Shown here: piece by piece, positions 26,201 to 34,600 of the stretch
How the letters are laid out: each line of letters starts with the position of its first letter
How positions within the stretch are numbered: the first letter of the stretch is position 1
NCBI GenBank assembly: GCA_001829185.1
Contig: MIAR01000041.1
Coordinates: 1 to 60,893 of the forward strand
Length of the DNA: 60,893 bases
Origin: Spirochaetes bacterium GWB1_60_80
GTDB lineage: Bacteria > Spirochaetota > Spirochaetia > Treponematales > UBA12059
Reading direction: 5' to 3'
Made by a program: the position numbers and the translations under genes
The notes under the pieces: model-generated
Database searches by the model: none
Seen by the model: the letters and a program-made list of their open reading frames with translations, nothing else
What the model was told of the DNA's origin: nothing

Positions 26201-26434
26201 ATGGTTTCGCGCGACCCGGCTTTCGCCGCCTTGATAGAGCGCTACGAGCTGGCCGCGGGAACGCTTCTGGCCGGCGAGGCGCAGGCGGGGAACACCTCAG
26301 CAAGCGCCATCGCGGAGGCCTATGTAATCATCGACCCCCGGAAGCCGGCCACCTACCGAGCGGATCGGGAATTGCGCCGTCTGGGCTGCTTCGATGGAAG
26401 CGCCTTGCCATCCGGGCCGGCCAGTCCGAATTAA
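23204..26434 (+). CDS. large unrecognised protein, 1,076 aa
   Basis: The first ~60 residues are acidic and low-complexity (DDEVLPPIAPYPSSDDELEND, then an Ala-rich run), likely disordered. From about residue 80 the protein is a long helical array without membrane segments or signal peptide; recognisable blocks are RHRIALIGAAELDEKRP, GAPHWLDPVTAIMPL and, near the C-terminus, FLVSRSPLDALSGYMGG. Several basic or charged interruptions (GCPYRKRRVPAPGQ near 490) suggest separate helical lobes. I know no function. The upstream extension to 23078 lacks any start signal. The stop overlaps the ribosome site of the Rrf2 gene, so cotranscription with it is likely. Confidence 0.8.
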   Translation: MAKPLAKPEADDEVLPPIAPYPSSDDELENDDHRKRGGTKPDSDPAATAAVATAAAAVSDAAGEILENEAGIKSLNVSDSMRAKIRTLEKLGTRTQFRHRIALIGAAELDEKRPRPQQSGAMFLLEAFYEHGAPHWLDPVTAIMPLRDILFKMEAPPVADRGVFYVLTRAARGGISPAAFATHVVLPRMSIDYDWRRWKARHSWILDSIVDLLVSLRKQAPWNADRLGATDIISDIALCKYVGRPLARLVGERFTGQEAHLDSWRDAWKTFSFKSAGFLLFMRRAIMPCLYRMSGRIDPEQLAPIGRALSGLERTMGRRLNAMSKAAVQIFVDKAGLADNFDSRVQRRLDELQGSASLAVAREVKSFIELTRELAAFDAGPALLGRLSDISLKLDSAYLSDALTLTAALPKQEGTAILRWHYEALARVPAARRIAFITEVKSSGGSHSGCPYRKRRVPAPGQADATALALASGLSPEQVDALAQAGGGVLTLDRLRERLFTDQPNLAAAHGKLAAALATGLDRDWDMAQLEPMEALGGAGQELILRSLIPGLEGREGEPLSLDAIYNQYVDALKGPFIPASWALRLPQGPAGGGGIEPAGRDAARTRLDMKLLQQTWQAATAREPDAECAQAFADLGKIAMTLQRDLDREHSRALNEEAVARQKAGGSATGGSAALIPLPNDDPQVKALRLQVKLLDMLFAAMEDAPVNKLDARRFAAALLASSRFSQPGDEVCLTVLGGAVARYSRAEDHPSASCLAVRAIVQQLQADVVPAEVALCFLGIEQAAMLGDLVDALGVALTADDSLRLAIREIKAEAGQLLDFMEQASPLPNRQLTMESLVLALRRAAGAEPLGLELAKWRDLLIKLAPAETSQRPVRFLVSRSPLDALSGYMGGRPAEPLPAATLALIKRPGVLVGRLWDEAASRLAGSCLFAYVQAGATSTGIAKFWQFSALDPARVLMRDLGAKAQLAVYLGFRALAETLSKKTGLPVLIPGSPSSGMVSRDPAFAALIERYELAAGTLLAGEAQAGNTSASAIAEAYVIIDPRKPATYRADRELRRLGCFDGSALPSGPASPN

Positions 26435-26444
26435 GGAGAATGTA

Positions 26445-26864
26445 ATGAAAATATCAACCAGAAGCCGGTACGGGCTACGGTTGCTCATGGACTTGGCCAG
26501 TCGCCCCGGCGACAAACCGGTCTTCCTGGGCGATATCGCCGCCAGGCTGGCCGTATCCGAAAAGTATCTTTCCAAGCTGGTCATCCCGATGCGACGGGCC
26601 GGTCTGATTCGGTCGGTGCGTGGCGCGTACGGCGGCTATGCGCTGGCGATACAGCCGGCCAGTCTCAGCCTGTGCCAGATAATCGAATGCCTAGAGGGCA
26701 GCCTTAGCCTGGTCGATTGCGTGGAGCAACCCGATTGCTGCGAGCGGGCCGAAGACTGCACTGCCCGCCGCATCTGGGGCGGCCTGGAAAAAGTGATGCA
26801 CGATTATTGCATGGCGGTGAGCCTGGCTGACCTCGTCGGGCAGGAGACTGCGATCCGCGCTTAA
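26445..26864 (+). CDS. Rrf2 family transcriptional regulator with Fe-S-type cysteines
   Basis: 139 aa from the ATG at 26445 behind TTAAGGAGAA. The winged-helix N-terminus (TRSRYGLRLLMDLA, LAVSEKYLSKLV, GAYGGYAL) is typical of Rrf2/IscR proteins. The cysteines in LVDCVEQPDCCERAEDC (residues about 85-101) match the cluster loop of [2Fe-2S]-binding members, so it probably senses iron-sulphur or redox state. Its position at the head of the PHP/ATPase cassette suggests it controls the neighbouring redox genes. Confidence 0.9.
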   Translation: MKISTRSRYGLRLLMDLASRPGDKPVFLGDIAARLAVSEKYLSKLVIPMRRAGLIRSVRGAYGGYALAIQPASLSLCQIIECLEGSLSLVDCVEQPDCCERAEDCTARRIWGGLEKVMHDYCMAVSLADLVGQETAIRA

Positions 26865-26880
26865 AGGCGCGCCGGGCCGT

Positions 26881-27621
26881 ATGAGGATCGCCGCGGACCT
26901 GCATATCCATTCGACCCTCTCGCCCTGCGGTTCCCTGGAGATGTCGCCGCGGGCTATCGTCGAGCAAGCGCTGGCTTTCGGCCTGGACATGATTGCGTTA
27001 ACCGATCACAACAGCGTCGAGAACGGCTTCCATGCCGCTGCCTACGGCGCTAGCCGCGGGCTGTCGGTCATCTGCGGCATGGAGGCCCAGACCGTTGAAG
27101 ACGTCCACCTGCTCTGCCTGTTGCCCAGCCCCAGCGCGGCTGCGGCTTTTTACCGGCGGATTTATCCGCATCTGCCGGAGACAGCCAACAATCCAGCTTA
27201 CTTCGGCGACCAAGTAGTCGTTGATTGCGCCGACAACATCGTCCGGGTGGAGGAACGGCTGTTGCTGAACAGCCTGGACCTGTCGCTCGGCGAAGTGACT
27301 GCGCTGGTAGTAGCCTGCGGGGGCTTCGTCATTCCAGCGCACGTCGAAAGCCGGCAGTACAGTCTGCTGGCCACGCTTGGCTTCCTGCCGGACGAGCTGG
27401 CGGCTTGTCCGTTGGAAATTTCCTATTGCACGCCCTTTGAGGCGGCCGTAGCGGCCTTTCCGGCCCTGGCCGGCCGCCGGTTGGTGAGCAACTCTGACGC
27501 GCATTACCTGGCTGATATCGGCCGGGCGCGCACGGTGTTCGAGGCGGAAGGAAAGACCCTGGCCGCCGTCTTTCAGGCCGCCCTGGCCGGGCGCTATTGT
27601 GTCGAGTATCGGGAGGGTTGA
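26881..27621 (+). CDS. PHP-domain phosphoesterase
   Basis: 246 aa. Metal ligands of the PHP fold are visible: DLHIHSTLSPCG, ALTDHNSV, GMEAQT, IPAHVE and the final SNSDAH near residue 204. By family knowledge such proteins hydrolyse phosphoesters or small nucleotides. This subgroup recurs in [FeFe]-hydrogenase neighbourhoods, usually beside GHKL ATPases as here. It begins 16 nt after the Rrf2 stop and its stop is 3 nt from the next ATG. The substrate is unknown. Confidence 0.88.
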   Translation: MRIAADLHIHSTLSPCGSLEMSPRAIVEQALAFGLDMIALTDHNSVENGFHAAAYGASRGLSVICGMEAQTVEDVHLLCLLPSPSAAAAFYRRIYPHLPETANNPAYFGDQVVVDCADNIVRVEERLLLNSLDLSLGEVTALVVACGGFVIPAHVESRQYSLLATLGFLPDELAACPLEISYCTPFEAAVAAFPALAGRRLVSNSDAHYLADIGRARTVFEAEGKTLAAVFQAALAGRYCVEYREG

Positions 27622-27624
27622 GCC

Positions 27625-28170
27625 ATGGTCAGGGACCTGTGTTTCCACATTGTTGACCTGGTGCAGAACGCCGTGGCCGCCGGTGCCAAGCGCGTCACGG
27701 TTAGCCTGGTTGATTCGGCCGCCAGCGACGAGATCCAGCTCAGCGTGGTTGACGACGGGCGCGGCATGGACGCCGCCACGGCGGCCAACGCCCGTGATCC
27801 GTTTTATACCAGCAAGGGTTTCAAAAAGGTCGGCTTGGGCTTGCCGCTTCTGGAGGCTACCAGCCAGGCTTGCCATGGCGATTTCGAACTGGAGAGCGAG
27901 TTAGGTAGCGGCACCACCGTGCAGGCGCGGCTGGAGAAGAGCCACTGGGACTGCCCGCCCCTGGGCGACCTGTCGGACACTATGCTCCAGCTGCTGGTGT
28001 CCCTCGATACCATCAATCTGGTTTTTCGCTACCATGGCGACGGTGGTGATTTTTCCATTACCAGCGATGAGGTGCGCGAGCAGGCTGGCGGCCTGCATCT
28101 GTCCCATCCGGATGTTTATTCCTTCCTGCGCGAATACTTCGCGAGTGAACTGCGACCTTTACTGGAGTAG
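27625..28170 (+). CDS. GHKL ATPase (histidine-kinase-like ATP-binding protein)
   Basis: 181 aa. A lone ATPase domain without a histidine phosphotransfer helix: N-box DLVQNAVAAGA, G1 box DDGRGMD, an F-box-like FYTSKGFKKV and G2 GLGLPLL. The C-terminal 70 residues are unique to this small family. GGGAGGG lies just before the ATG, inside the end of the PHP gene. It may act as a switch kinase or anti-sigma-like factor. Converges on the CBS-ATPase gene with a 7-bp gap. Confidence 0.85.
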   Translation: MVRDLCFHIVDLVQNAVAAGAKRVTVSLVDSAASDEIQLSVVDDGRGMDAATAANARDPFYTSKGFKKVGLGLPLLEATSQACHGDFELESELGSGTTVQARLEKSHWDCPPLGDLSDTMLQLLVSLDTINLVFRYHGDGGDFSITSDEVREQAGGLHLSHPDVYSFLREYFASELRPLLE

Positions 28171-28177
28171 AAGTCCG

Positions 28178-29149
28178 TCAGTTTTTTGTCAGCGTGCCCG
28201 GTGTGGCCGGCGCGGATGCTTCAATCGGTAAATAAAGTATCATTTCCACCTGGGTGCCGACGTTCTTCTCGGACAGGATGACCAGCTTGTCGACGAAGCG
28301 CTTGATGTTGGGTATGCCCATGCCGGCGCCGAAGCCCAGCTCGCGCACGTAATCGGGGGCGGTGGAGTAGCCTTCCTTCATGGCCATGTCCATGTCCTCG
28401 ATGCCGATGCCGTTGTCCACCACCCGCACCATTATCAGGTCGCCTTGCAGGAAACAGTAGATGTCGCCGGTACCGCGTGAATGTATGATCACGTTTGTTT
28501 CGGCTTCGTAGACGGCGACGCCGATGCGGCGGATGATCTCGGCGGGGTAGCGCTTGTCGGCCAGGAAGGTCTTGAGCATCACGGCGCCGACGCCGGCCGA
28601 GCCGATGTCGGTGGTGTCGATGTTGTAGTGGAATTCGGCGTCGCCCACCGTCAGGCGCTCGCCGGTGATGAACGAAAACTCCGAGTTCAGCGTCGAGATG
28701 CGCTTCTGGTCGTGCACGTAAATCAGGTTGAATTTTTCCAGCACCCCGTTGAGGATGTCCTTGCGGCTGATGATGCCGCGCAGCACGTTGTCGGCGTCCA
28801 CGACCGGGAAGCGGCCGAAGCGGTAGGCTTGAAACTTGCTGACGATGTCGGTCAGGCGGTCGTTAACGCCTACCGTAATCACGTCCCGGGTCATCATGTT
28901 GCGGATCGGCTCGCCCAGCCGGTTGAATTCGAGGGCGTGGATGATGTCCTCAACCGTCACGATGCCAATCAGGTGCCGCGTCTCGTCGACCACGGGCAGG
29001 CCCGAGATGCGTTTGATATTCATCATCTCCTTGGCATGTGATATTTTTTTTTCAGGCGGAATGACGGTGACGTTGGCCGTCATGATGTCGGCGGCCCTAA
29101 TGTCCTCAAAGAGGCCGGCGTACTTGGAAAGGTCATTCCTATCGCTCAT
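28178..29149 (-). CDS. CBS-pair protein with C-terminal SpoIIAB-like ATPase
   Basis: 323 aa from the ATG at 29149 (a GTG at 29155 is possible). Two CBS repeats (residues about 15-135: DIMTANVTVIPPEKKI, MTRDVITVGVNDRLTD) would bind adenylates. The C-terminal GHKL domain has the N-box YEAETNVIIHS, G1 DNGIGIEDM and G2 GFGAGMGIPNIK, like anti-sigma factor SpoIIAB. The combination suggests a cytoplasmic energy or redox sensor acting by phosphorylation or partner binding. The start lies within the end of the DRTGG gene, indicating coupling. Confidence 0.88.
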   Translation of the reverse strand: MSDRNDLSKYAGLFEDIRAADIMTANVTVIPPEKKISHAKEMMNIKRISGLPVVDETRHLIGIVTVEDIIHALEFNRLGEPIRNMMTRDVITVGVNDRLTDIVSKFQAYRFGRFPVVDADNVLRGIISRKDILNGVLEKFNLIYVHDQKRISTLNSEFSFITGERLTVGDAEFHYNIDTTDIGSAGVGAVMLKTFLADKRYPAEIIRRIGVAVYEAETNVIIHSRGTGDIYCFLQGDLIMVRVVDNGIGIEDMDMAMKEGYSTAPDYVRELGFGAGMGIPNIKRFVDKLVILSEKNVGTQVEMILYLPIEASAPATPGTLTKN

Positions 29150-29492
29150 CGACACCCCGCAGGCCGGCCGCGTACAGAATTCCGCAGGAGGAGAACATGA
29201 ATAGCCTAGTTTGGAGCATGAGGATATTGTGCTGACGCGCCATCTTGATGGTTTCCGGCGGAATGTTCTTGCAGCGCACGAAGACCAGCCCTAGGAGCTC
29301 GGTGACCAGCGCGGTGCGTATCACCTGTGGGTGGATATAGCCGGTCAAAACCAGTTGGTTGGGGCCGCATAGGGCCAGGATATCGCTCATCATGTCGGCC
29401 GCGCCGCCGTGCTTCACCTCGATATCGAGCTTGTCTTCGCCGGATAGAACCTCGGCTTCCAGCAACTTGGCTACGTCCCGAACAGTCATCAT
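29139..29492 (-). CDS. DRTGG-domain protein 1
   Basis: 117 aa. Start at 29492 after AAGGAGACTC; the longer frame to 29525 is not supported. DRTGG domains occur in phosphotransacetylase, CBS proteins and stand-alone near hydrogenases, and are thought to be ligand-sensing. Recognisable pieces are DVAKLLEAEVLSGEDKLD, DMMSDILALCGPNQLVLTGY and ARQHNILMLQT. It lies between the Dx-rubrerythrin and CBS-ATPase genes, overlapping the latter by 11 bp. Confidence 0.82.
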   Translation of the reverse strand: MMTVRDVAKLLEAEVLSGEDKLDIEVKHGGAADMMSDILALCGPNQLVLTGYIHPQVIRTALVTELLGLVFVRCKNIPPETIKMARQHNILMLQTRLFMFSSCGILYAAGLRGVDER

Positions 29493-29551
29493 GAGTCTCC
29501 TTATCGAGTTGGTCGCTCTTGGCACCGGTTCTTCGTCTCAGCCGCTTCGAG

Positions 29552-30106
29552 TCAATTTTCGCGGTAGATGTCTTTTTCGTATTCATTTTCCAAACGCAGT
29601 TTGTGCTTGGCCTCTTCCTTGGCCAATGCCTGGAAAATAGTTTTTAGTTCATCATCGCCACTGATCGCGGCCAAGTCGGTGTACAGTTTAATGGATGATT
29701 TCTCGCGACGCATGGCGATTATCAGCGCTTCCTGGTAATCCATGTCCGGGGTTGGACCGATGTCGACCAGGTAGTCGACAATTTTCAAGTCGGTCACCTG
29801 GGAGGCGGATGGCAGGAAGGCGGTGCCCTGCTTGATGCGCTCCAGCGTCACTTTATGCTTTTGTTCCTCAGCCGCGAAGGTCAGGAACAGTTCCTTGAGA
29901 TGGGCGGCTTCGAGTCGACCGGACCAGTCGATGTAAAAGTCATGGGCTTCGGCCTCTTTTTCGATCGCAAAATCCAGAATGCCATCCACCGACTGGAAGC
30001 CGGCTAGGGGCTGCATGGCTTGGCCGCAGCAGACCAGGCTACCCTTGCCCTCCTGGATTACCTTAACGATACGCGCGCAGCCTTTGCATTTGAAGAAATC
30101 ATTCAT
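29552..30106 (-). CDS. rubrerythrin-like protein with desulforedoxin (Dx) domain
   Basis: 184 aa. The first 35 residues carry CKGC and VCCGQ, the four-Cys iron site of desulforedoxin/desulfoferrodoxin N-domains. The rest is a ferritin-like four-helix bundle with diiron ligands visible in EKEAEAHDFY, FAAEEQKHK, RREKSSIKLY and LAKEEAKHK. Such proteins reduce peroxide or protect anaerobes from oxygen. GGGAGGTG precedes the ATG. It heads the minus-strand operon with DRTGG and CBS-ATPase genes. The Dx domain replaces the C-terminal rubredoxin of classical rubrerythrin. Confidence 0.88.
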   Translation of the reverse strand: MNDFFKCKGCARIVKVIQEGKGSLVCCGQAMQPLAGFQSVDGILDFAIEKEAEAHDFYIDWSGRLEAAHLKELFLTFAAEEQKHKVTLERIKQGTAFLPSASQVTDLKIVDYLVDIGPTPDMDYQEALIIAMRREKSSIKLYTDLAAISGDDELKTIFQALAKEEAKHKLRLENEYEKDIYREN

Positions 30107-30131
30107 GTTAGCACCTCCCGCTTAGGCTATC

Positions 30132-30160
30132 ATTGTAGCATGGCCACGGCCAGGGGGCAA
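30132..30160 (-). promoter_or_regulatory. promoter of the Dx-rubrerythrin operon
   Basis: Minus strand: TTGCCC (30160-30155), 17 bp, TACAAT (30137-30132), about 25 nt upstream of the ATG. Confidence 0.6.
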
Positions 30161-30211
30161 ATTTTTTTCCGCTAATCTGGCCGGCGGCAGCTTTCTTTTC
30201 CTATTTTTTTC

Positions 30212-30240
30212 TTGACAGGCCGTAAAATCCAAAATACCAT
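30212..30240 (+). promoter_or_regulatory. promoter of the formate/redox operon
   Basis: TTGACA (30212-30217), 17 bp, TACCAT (30235-30240). It is the only good promoter seen before an eight-gene run that ends at the terminator at 40827. The leader is about 80 nt. Confidence 0.65.
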
Positions 30241-30252
30241 ACAGCAAGGATC

Positions 30253-30284
30253 CTGAGATTCGATAAAAATTTCATGAAACTCAG
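30253..30284 (+). promoter_or_regulatory. palindromic element in the redox-operon leader
   Basis: CTGAG (30253-30257) and CTCAG (30280-30284) are the ends of an imperfect hairpin, and TTTCATGAAA (30270-30279) inside is a perfect 10-bp palindrome. The position just downstream of the promoter would suit an operator or an mRNA hairpin. No regulator assignment is possible; the Rrf2 protein encoded 3.4 kb away is one candidate. Confidence 0.35.
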
Positions 30285-30328
30285 TTAAAAGCCAAGGGTC
30301 AAGAATTTTCTATGGGGAGTTACGGACG

Positions 30329-30670
30329 ATGCTAACAAGTGAAATAGTGGCTAGGCTGGGATTTCGCATCCTGGCCGAGGGCCGGGACTGTCCGGTGACT
30401 GGCGGTTATGTCGCCGACCTTTTGTCGGACGTCATCGCCAATGCCCAAGAAGGCTGTATCTGGGTTACCGTACAGCGCCACCTCAACATCATCGCCGTCG
30501 CCCAACTCAAAAAAGTTGCCGGCGTTCTCGTGCCAGCCGGGTGTATCCCCGAAGCCAATGTGCTGGAGCGGGCCGTAAAAGAAGGAATTTTCATTCTTCA
30601 GGGCACTGGCGATGCCTTTGAAATATGCGGCCGATTATACGGCTTGCTACAACAATCAAACCAGACATAG
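30329..30670 (+). CDS. DRTGG-domain protein 2
   Basis: 113 aa with GYVADLLSDVIANAQEGCIWVTV and NIIAVAQLKKVAGVLV, a stand-alone DRTGG protein distinct from the copy at 29139-29492. GGGGAG lies about ten bases before the ATG. It is the first gene of the redox operon. Such proteins commonly precede NuoE-like subunits in hydrogenase clusters and may sense a metabolite; no enzymatic residues can be claimed. Confidence 0.82.
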   Translation: MLTSEIVARLGFRILAEGRDCPVTGGYVADLLSDVIANAQEGCIWVTVQRHLNIIAVAQLKKVAGVLVPAGCIPEANVLERAVKEGIFILQGTGDAFEICGRLYGLLQQSNQT

Positions 30671-30714
30671 CCCAATATGCTATACAAGGCCATACGGATG
30701 ACCAGGAGGTAGGC

Positions 30715-31218
30715 GTGGAGACAGCACAGGTTCATATTCCAGATAATGCCGAATACAGGGAACTTAAAAAATTCATCGATGAGAATGGCAAGGAGCCAGG
30801 GCCACTCATTCAGGTACTGCATCGGGCGCAGAAGATATTCGGCTATCTGCCGCCGGAGGTTCAGCACTTCGTGGCCCGCGAACTGCGCCTTCCGTTTGGC
30901 CAAGTGTACGGCGTTGTCACTTTTTACAACTTCTTCCGGACTGAACCGATTGGCGACCATATCGTGAACATCTGCCTGGGCACGGCTTGCCATGTTAAAG
31001 GCGCCAGTGAGATTCTCAAGGTTTTGGAGCAGGAACTCGGCATCCGCGTCGGTGGTACTACCCAAGACCGGTTCTACACCTTGTCAACCGCGCGCTGTTT
31101 TGGCGCTTGTGGTTTGGCTCCGGTCATGATGGTCGATGATGAGGTTTACGGCCGACTCAATCCGCAAAAGACACTTCAGATCCTGCGGGATCTTCGCAAC
31201 GCACAGACGGTGAACTGA
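30715..31218 (+). CDS. NuoE-like [2Fe-2S] subunit 1
   Basis: 167 aa from a GTG at 30715, chosen because AGGAGG sits 5 nt upstream; the ATG frame at 30625 overlaps the DRTGG gene. Helical N-domain (LIQVLHRAQKIFGYLP) then a thioredoxin-like domain with all four cluster ligands: CLGTAC and CFGAC. It should pass electrons to or from the NuoF-type flavin subunit encoded two genes downstream. Same family as HydC/HndA subunits of soluble hydrogenases and transhydrogenases. Confidence 0.93.
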   Translation: METAQVHIPDNAEYRELKKFIDENGKEPGPLIQVLHRAQKIFGYLPPEVQHFVARELRLPFGQVYGVVTFYNFFRTEPIGDHIVNICLGTACHVKGASEILKVLEQELGIRVGGTTQDRFYTLSTARCFGACGLAPVMMVDDEVYGRLNPQKTLQILRDLRNAQTVN

Positions 31219-31237
31219 ATATTCCAAGGAGGCCGGT

Positions 31238-31600
31238 ATGAAACTCGAGGATCTACGTAAAATACGCGAAAAGACAGAGAAGGAAATGGTCCTACGCGAC
31301 GGCAAGGCCCGCGTCAGGGTAGTGGTGGGCATGGGCACCAGTGGTATCGCCGCTGGGGCGCGCGATACCATGAAGGCGCTGCTGGACGAGATTGCCAAGC
31401 GTGAACTGAAGGACGTCATCGTTAGCCAGGCCGGCGAGCGCGGGCTCAGCTCCTCCGAGCCGGTGGTTACCGTTTTCGAGGAGGGCAAGCCGTCAGTGGT
31501 GTACGGTAACGTCACCATCGATATCGCCCGCAAGATTGTGGCCGAGCATCTGGTCAACGGCAATCCGGTTTCCGATAGCGTCATCGAAGTCAACGGTTAA
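31238..31600 (+). CDS. ferredoxin-like thioredoxin-fold protein without cysteines
   Basis: 120 aa. The sequence follows the (2Fe-2S) ferredoxin-domain family (VVVGMGTSGIAAGARDTM, then AEHLVNGNPV), but the cluster ligands are gone: the usual GTC is GTS, the second CxxxC region reads AGERGLSSSEP, and there is no Cys anywhere. It therefore cannot hold the cluster and is probably structural. A cofactor-free small subunit (HydD) is known in the Acetobacterium woodii hydrogenase. An AAGGAGG site precedes the ATG, and the next gene starts 12 nt after its stop. Confidence 0.85.
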   Translation: MKLEDLRKIREKTEKEMVLRDGKARVRVVVGMGTSGIAAGARDTMKALLDEIAKRELKDVIVSQAGERGLSSSEPVVTVFEEGKPSVVYGNVTIDIARKIVAEHLVNGNPVSDSVIEVNG

Positions 31601-31612
31601 GGCGGGGGCGTC

Positions 31613-34600
31613 ATGAATAAGCGTCTGGATGTCCTGATTTGCGGCGGCGGCGCCTGTATCTCGTCGCACAGCCACGAACTCAAGAAAAGCTTGCTGCGGG
31701 CAATCGAAGACAAGGGCTTGACGGAAGAGATCAATGTCGTCGAGACCGGTTGCATGGGGCCTTGTGAGCTGGGGCCGGTCATGGTGGTGTACCCTGACGG
31801 TTCCTTCTATATTAATCTGAAGGAAGAGGATGCGCCGCGGATCGTCGAGGAGCATTTCCTAAAAGGCCGGCCGGTGCACGAGTTGCTGTGGCTGGCTCCC
31901 GAAGCGCGCAAAATCGTCGAACAGAAAAAGCAGATTCCGTTCTTTGAAAAGCAAAAGAAGATTGTTCTGGCCAATTGTGGCCGAATTGATCCGGATAATA
32001 TTGAAGAGTACATCGGGCAGCGAGGCTATGAGGCGCTGGGCACGGTGCTCACCACCATGAAACCGCAGGAAGTGGCCGACGCCGTCGAGCGATCGGGCTT
32101 GCGCGGTCGCGGTGGCGCCGGTTTCCCCACTGGCACCAAGTGGAAGATGGCGCTCCAGAACGCGGCCGACCAGAAATATCTGCTCTGCAATGCCGACGAA
32201 GGTGACCCGGGCGCCTTCATGGATCGCGCCGTGCTGGAGGGGGATCCCCACACCGTCATCGAGGGCATGGCCATCGGCGGCTATGCCATCGGCGCCAGCA
32301 AGGGCTATGTCTACGTGCGCGCCGAGTACCCGCTGGCCATCGAACGCCTGACGGTGGCCATCAAGCAGGCTCGGGCCTATGGCATGCTGGGCGACAATAT
32401 TTTCGAGACCGGCTTCAAATTCGACCTGGCTGTCCGGATTGGCGCCGGCGCTTTTGTCTGCGGCGAGGAAACGGCGCTGATCGCATCAGTTGAGGGTAAG
32501 CGGGGGCAGCCTCGTCCCAAGCCACCGTTCCCGGCCCAGAAAGGGCTCTGGGGCAAGCCCACCATCATCAACAACGTCGAGACCTTGGCCACCATCCGCC
32601 ATATTTTTAATAACGGGGTGGACTGGTTTGCTTCGATCGGCACCGAGAAAAGCAAGGGCACCAAGGTGTTCGCGCTCTCCGGCAAGGTTGTCAATTCCGG
32701 CTTGGTGGAAGTGCCCATGGGCATCACCTTGGGCGAGCTGGTTTTCGACATCGGTGGCGGCATACCCAACGGTAAGGCCTTCAAGGCTGTCCAGACTGGC
32801 GGCCCATCCGGCGGCTGCATTCCGGCTAAGTTCCTCAATACGCCCATCGATTACGAATCACTTAAGCAGTTGGGCTCGATTATGGGTTCCGGCGGCTTGA
32901 TTGTGCTGGACGAGGATTCCTGCATGGTCAACATGGCCAAATACTTCCTGGAATTTTCACTCGAGGAATCTTGTGGCCAGTGCGTGCCTTGCCGAGTCGG
33001 CCTCAAGCACATGCACAGCCTGCTCGAGAAGATCACCAACGGCCAGGGCACCATGGAAGACCTCGAGAAACTGGAATCGCTGGCCTACACCGTGCGCGCC
33101 TCGTCGTTGTGCGGCCTGGGACAAGCCGCTCCCAACCCGGTCATCTCCACCCTCAAGTATTTCAAGCACGAGTACATCGAGCATATTCAGAATAAGAAAT
33201 GTTCACCTGGCGTCTGCGCGGCGCTGTACAATGCGCCGTGCGAGAACGCCTGCCCGGCCAACGTCGATGCCGCCGCCTACATTTCGTACATGGGCGATGG
33301 CAAATTGATGGAAGCCTACTTCAAGCACATGGAGCACAATCCCTTCCCCATCGTCTGCGCCCGCGTCTGTCCGGCCTTCTGCGAGAAAAAATGCGCCCGT
33401 GGCAAATACGACCAAGAGATCGCCATTCGCGAGGTCAAGCGCCTGTTCGCTGACTGGGCCATCGACCAAGGCATGGGCTTCACGCCGCCCAAGAAACCGA
33501 AAAAGGAGCGTGTCGCGGTCATCGGCGCCGGGCCGGCCGGTCTGGCCTGCGCCTTCTACTTGACGCGCCTGGGCTACTTGCCGGTGGTTTTCGAAGCCCT
33601 GCCGGTGGCCGGCGGCATGATGAAGGTCGGCATTCCGGATTACCGTCTGCCTAAAGACAAACTGGAAGCCGAAATATCGGTCATCGAGCGGGCTGGCGTG
33701 GAAATCCGCCTCGGCGCGCCGGTCGATTCGATCGAGGCACTGATGGCCCAAGGTTTCCAGGCCGTCTTTGTCGGTACCGGCGCTCATCAAGCCCAACCGT
33801 TGAGTATCGATGGTTCTGAATTGCCCGGCGTCATCAGCGGTATCGACTTCCTGCGCAAGGTGAATCTCGGTGAAACCTTCGATGTCGGGGCTGACGTGGT
33901 GGTGGTTGGCGGCGGTTCGACGGCCATGGATGCCGCCCGGACGGCCAAGCGGCTGGGCGCGCACAATGTACGCATCGTCTATCGCCGCACCCGTACCGAG
34001 ATGCCAGCCCAGCTCGACGAAGTGGTCGACGCCGAGGAAGAAGGCATCGAGATGGATTTCTTGGCCAACCCGCTGCGCGTTGTCGAAGCCAATGGCAAGG
34101 TCAGCGCCATTCGCTGCATCAAGACCGAACTCGGTGATTTTGACGATTCCGGCCGCCGTCGGCCGGTTCCGGTGTCTGGGAGTGAATATAATATCCGGGC
34201 CAACCTCATCATTCCCTGCCTGGGGCAAAAGCTGAGCCTTGGCCTGACCGGCGGCAAGCTGAATCTCGATCGCCGCGGCCATATCGCGGTCGATCCGCTG
34301 TCCGGCGCTACCAACCTGCCGGGCGTGTTCGCCGGCGGCGACGCCATCAATCCGTCGACGGTTATCGAGAGCGTTGCCCAGGGCCGTCTGGCGGCCTCGC
34401 ACATCGACAAATTCTTCGGCTACGAGGGCAAGCTGTTTGATCGGGCCCGCCAGCCGGTCGTCGTGGCCTACGATGAGGAAGCCTACCTCAAGACGCTGCC
34501 CCGTCACCTGCCTCACCTGGAGCGGGCGGAGAGCCGCATCACCAAGATGGCCATGGAGGTCAACCGAGGGCTGTCGCTGGAAGAAGCCATCGAAGAAGCC

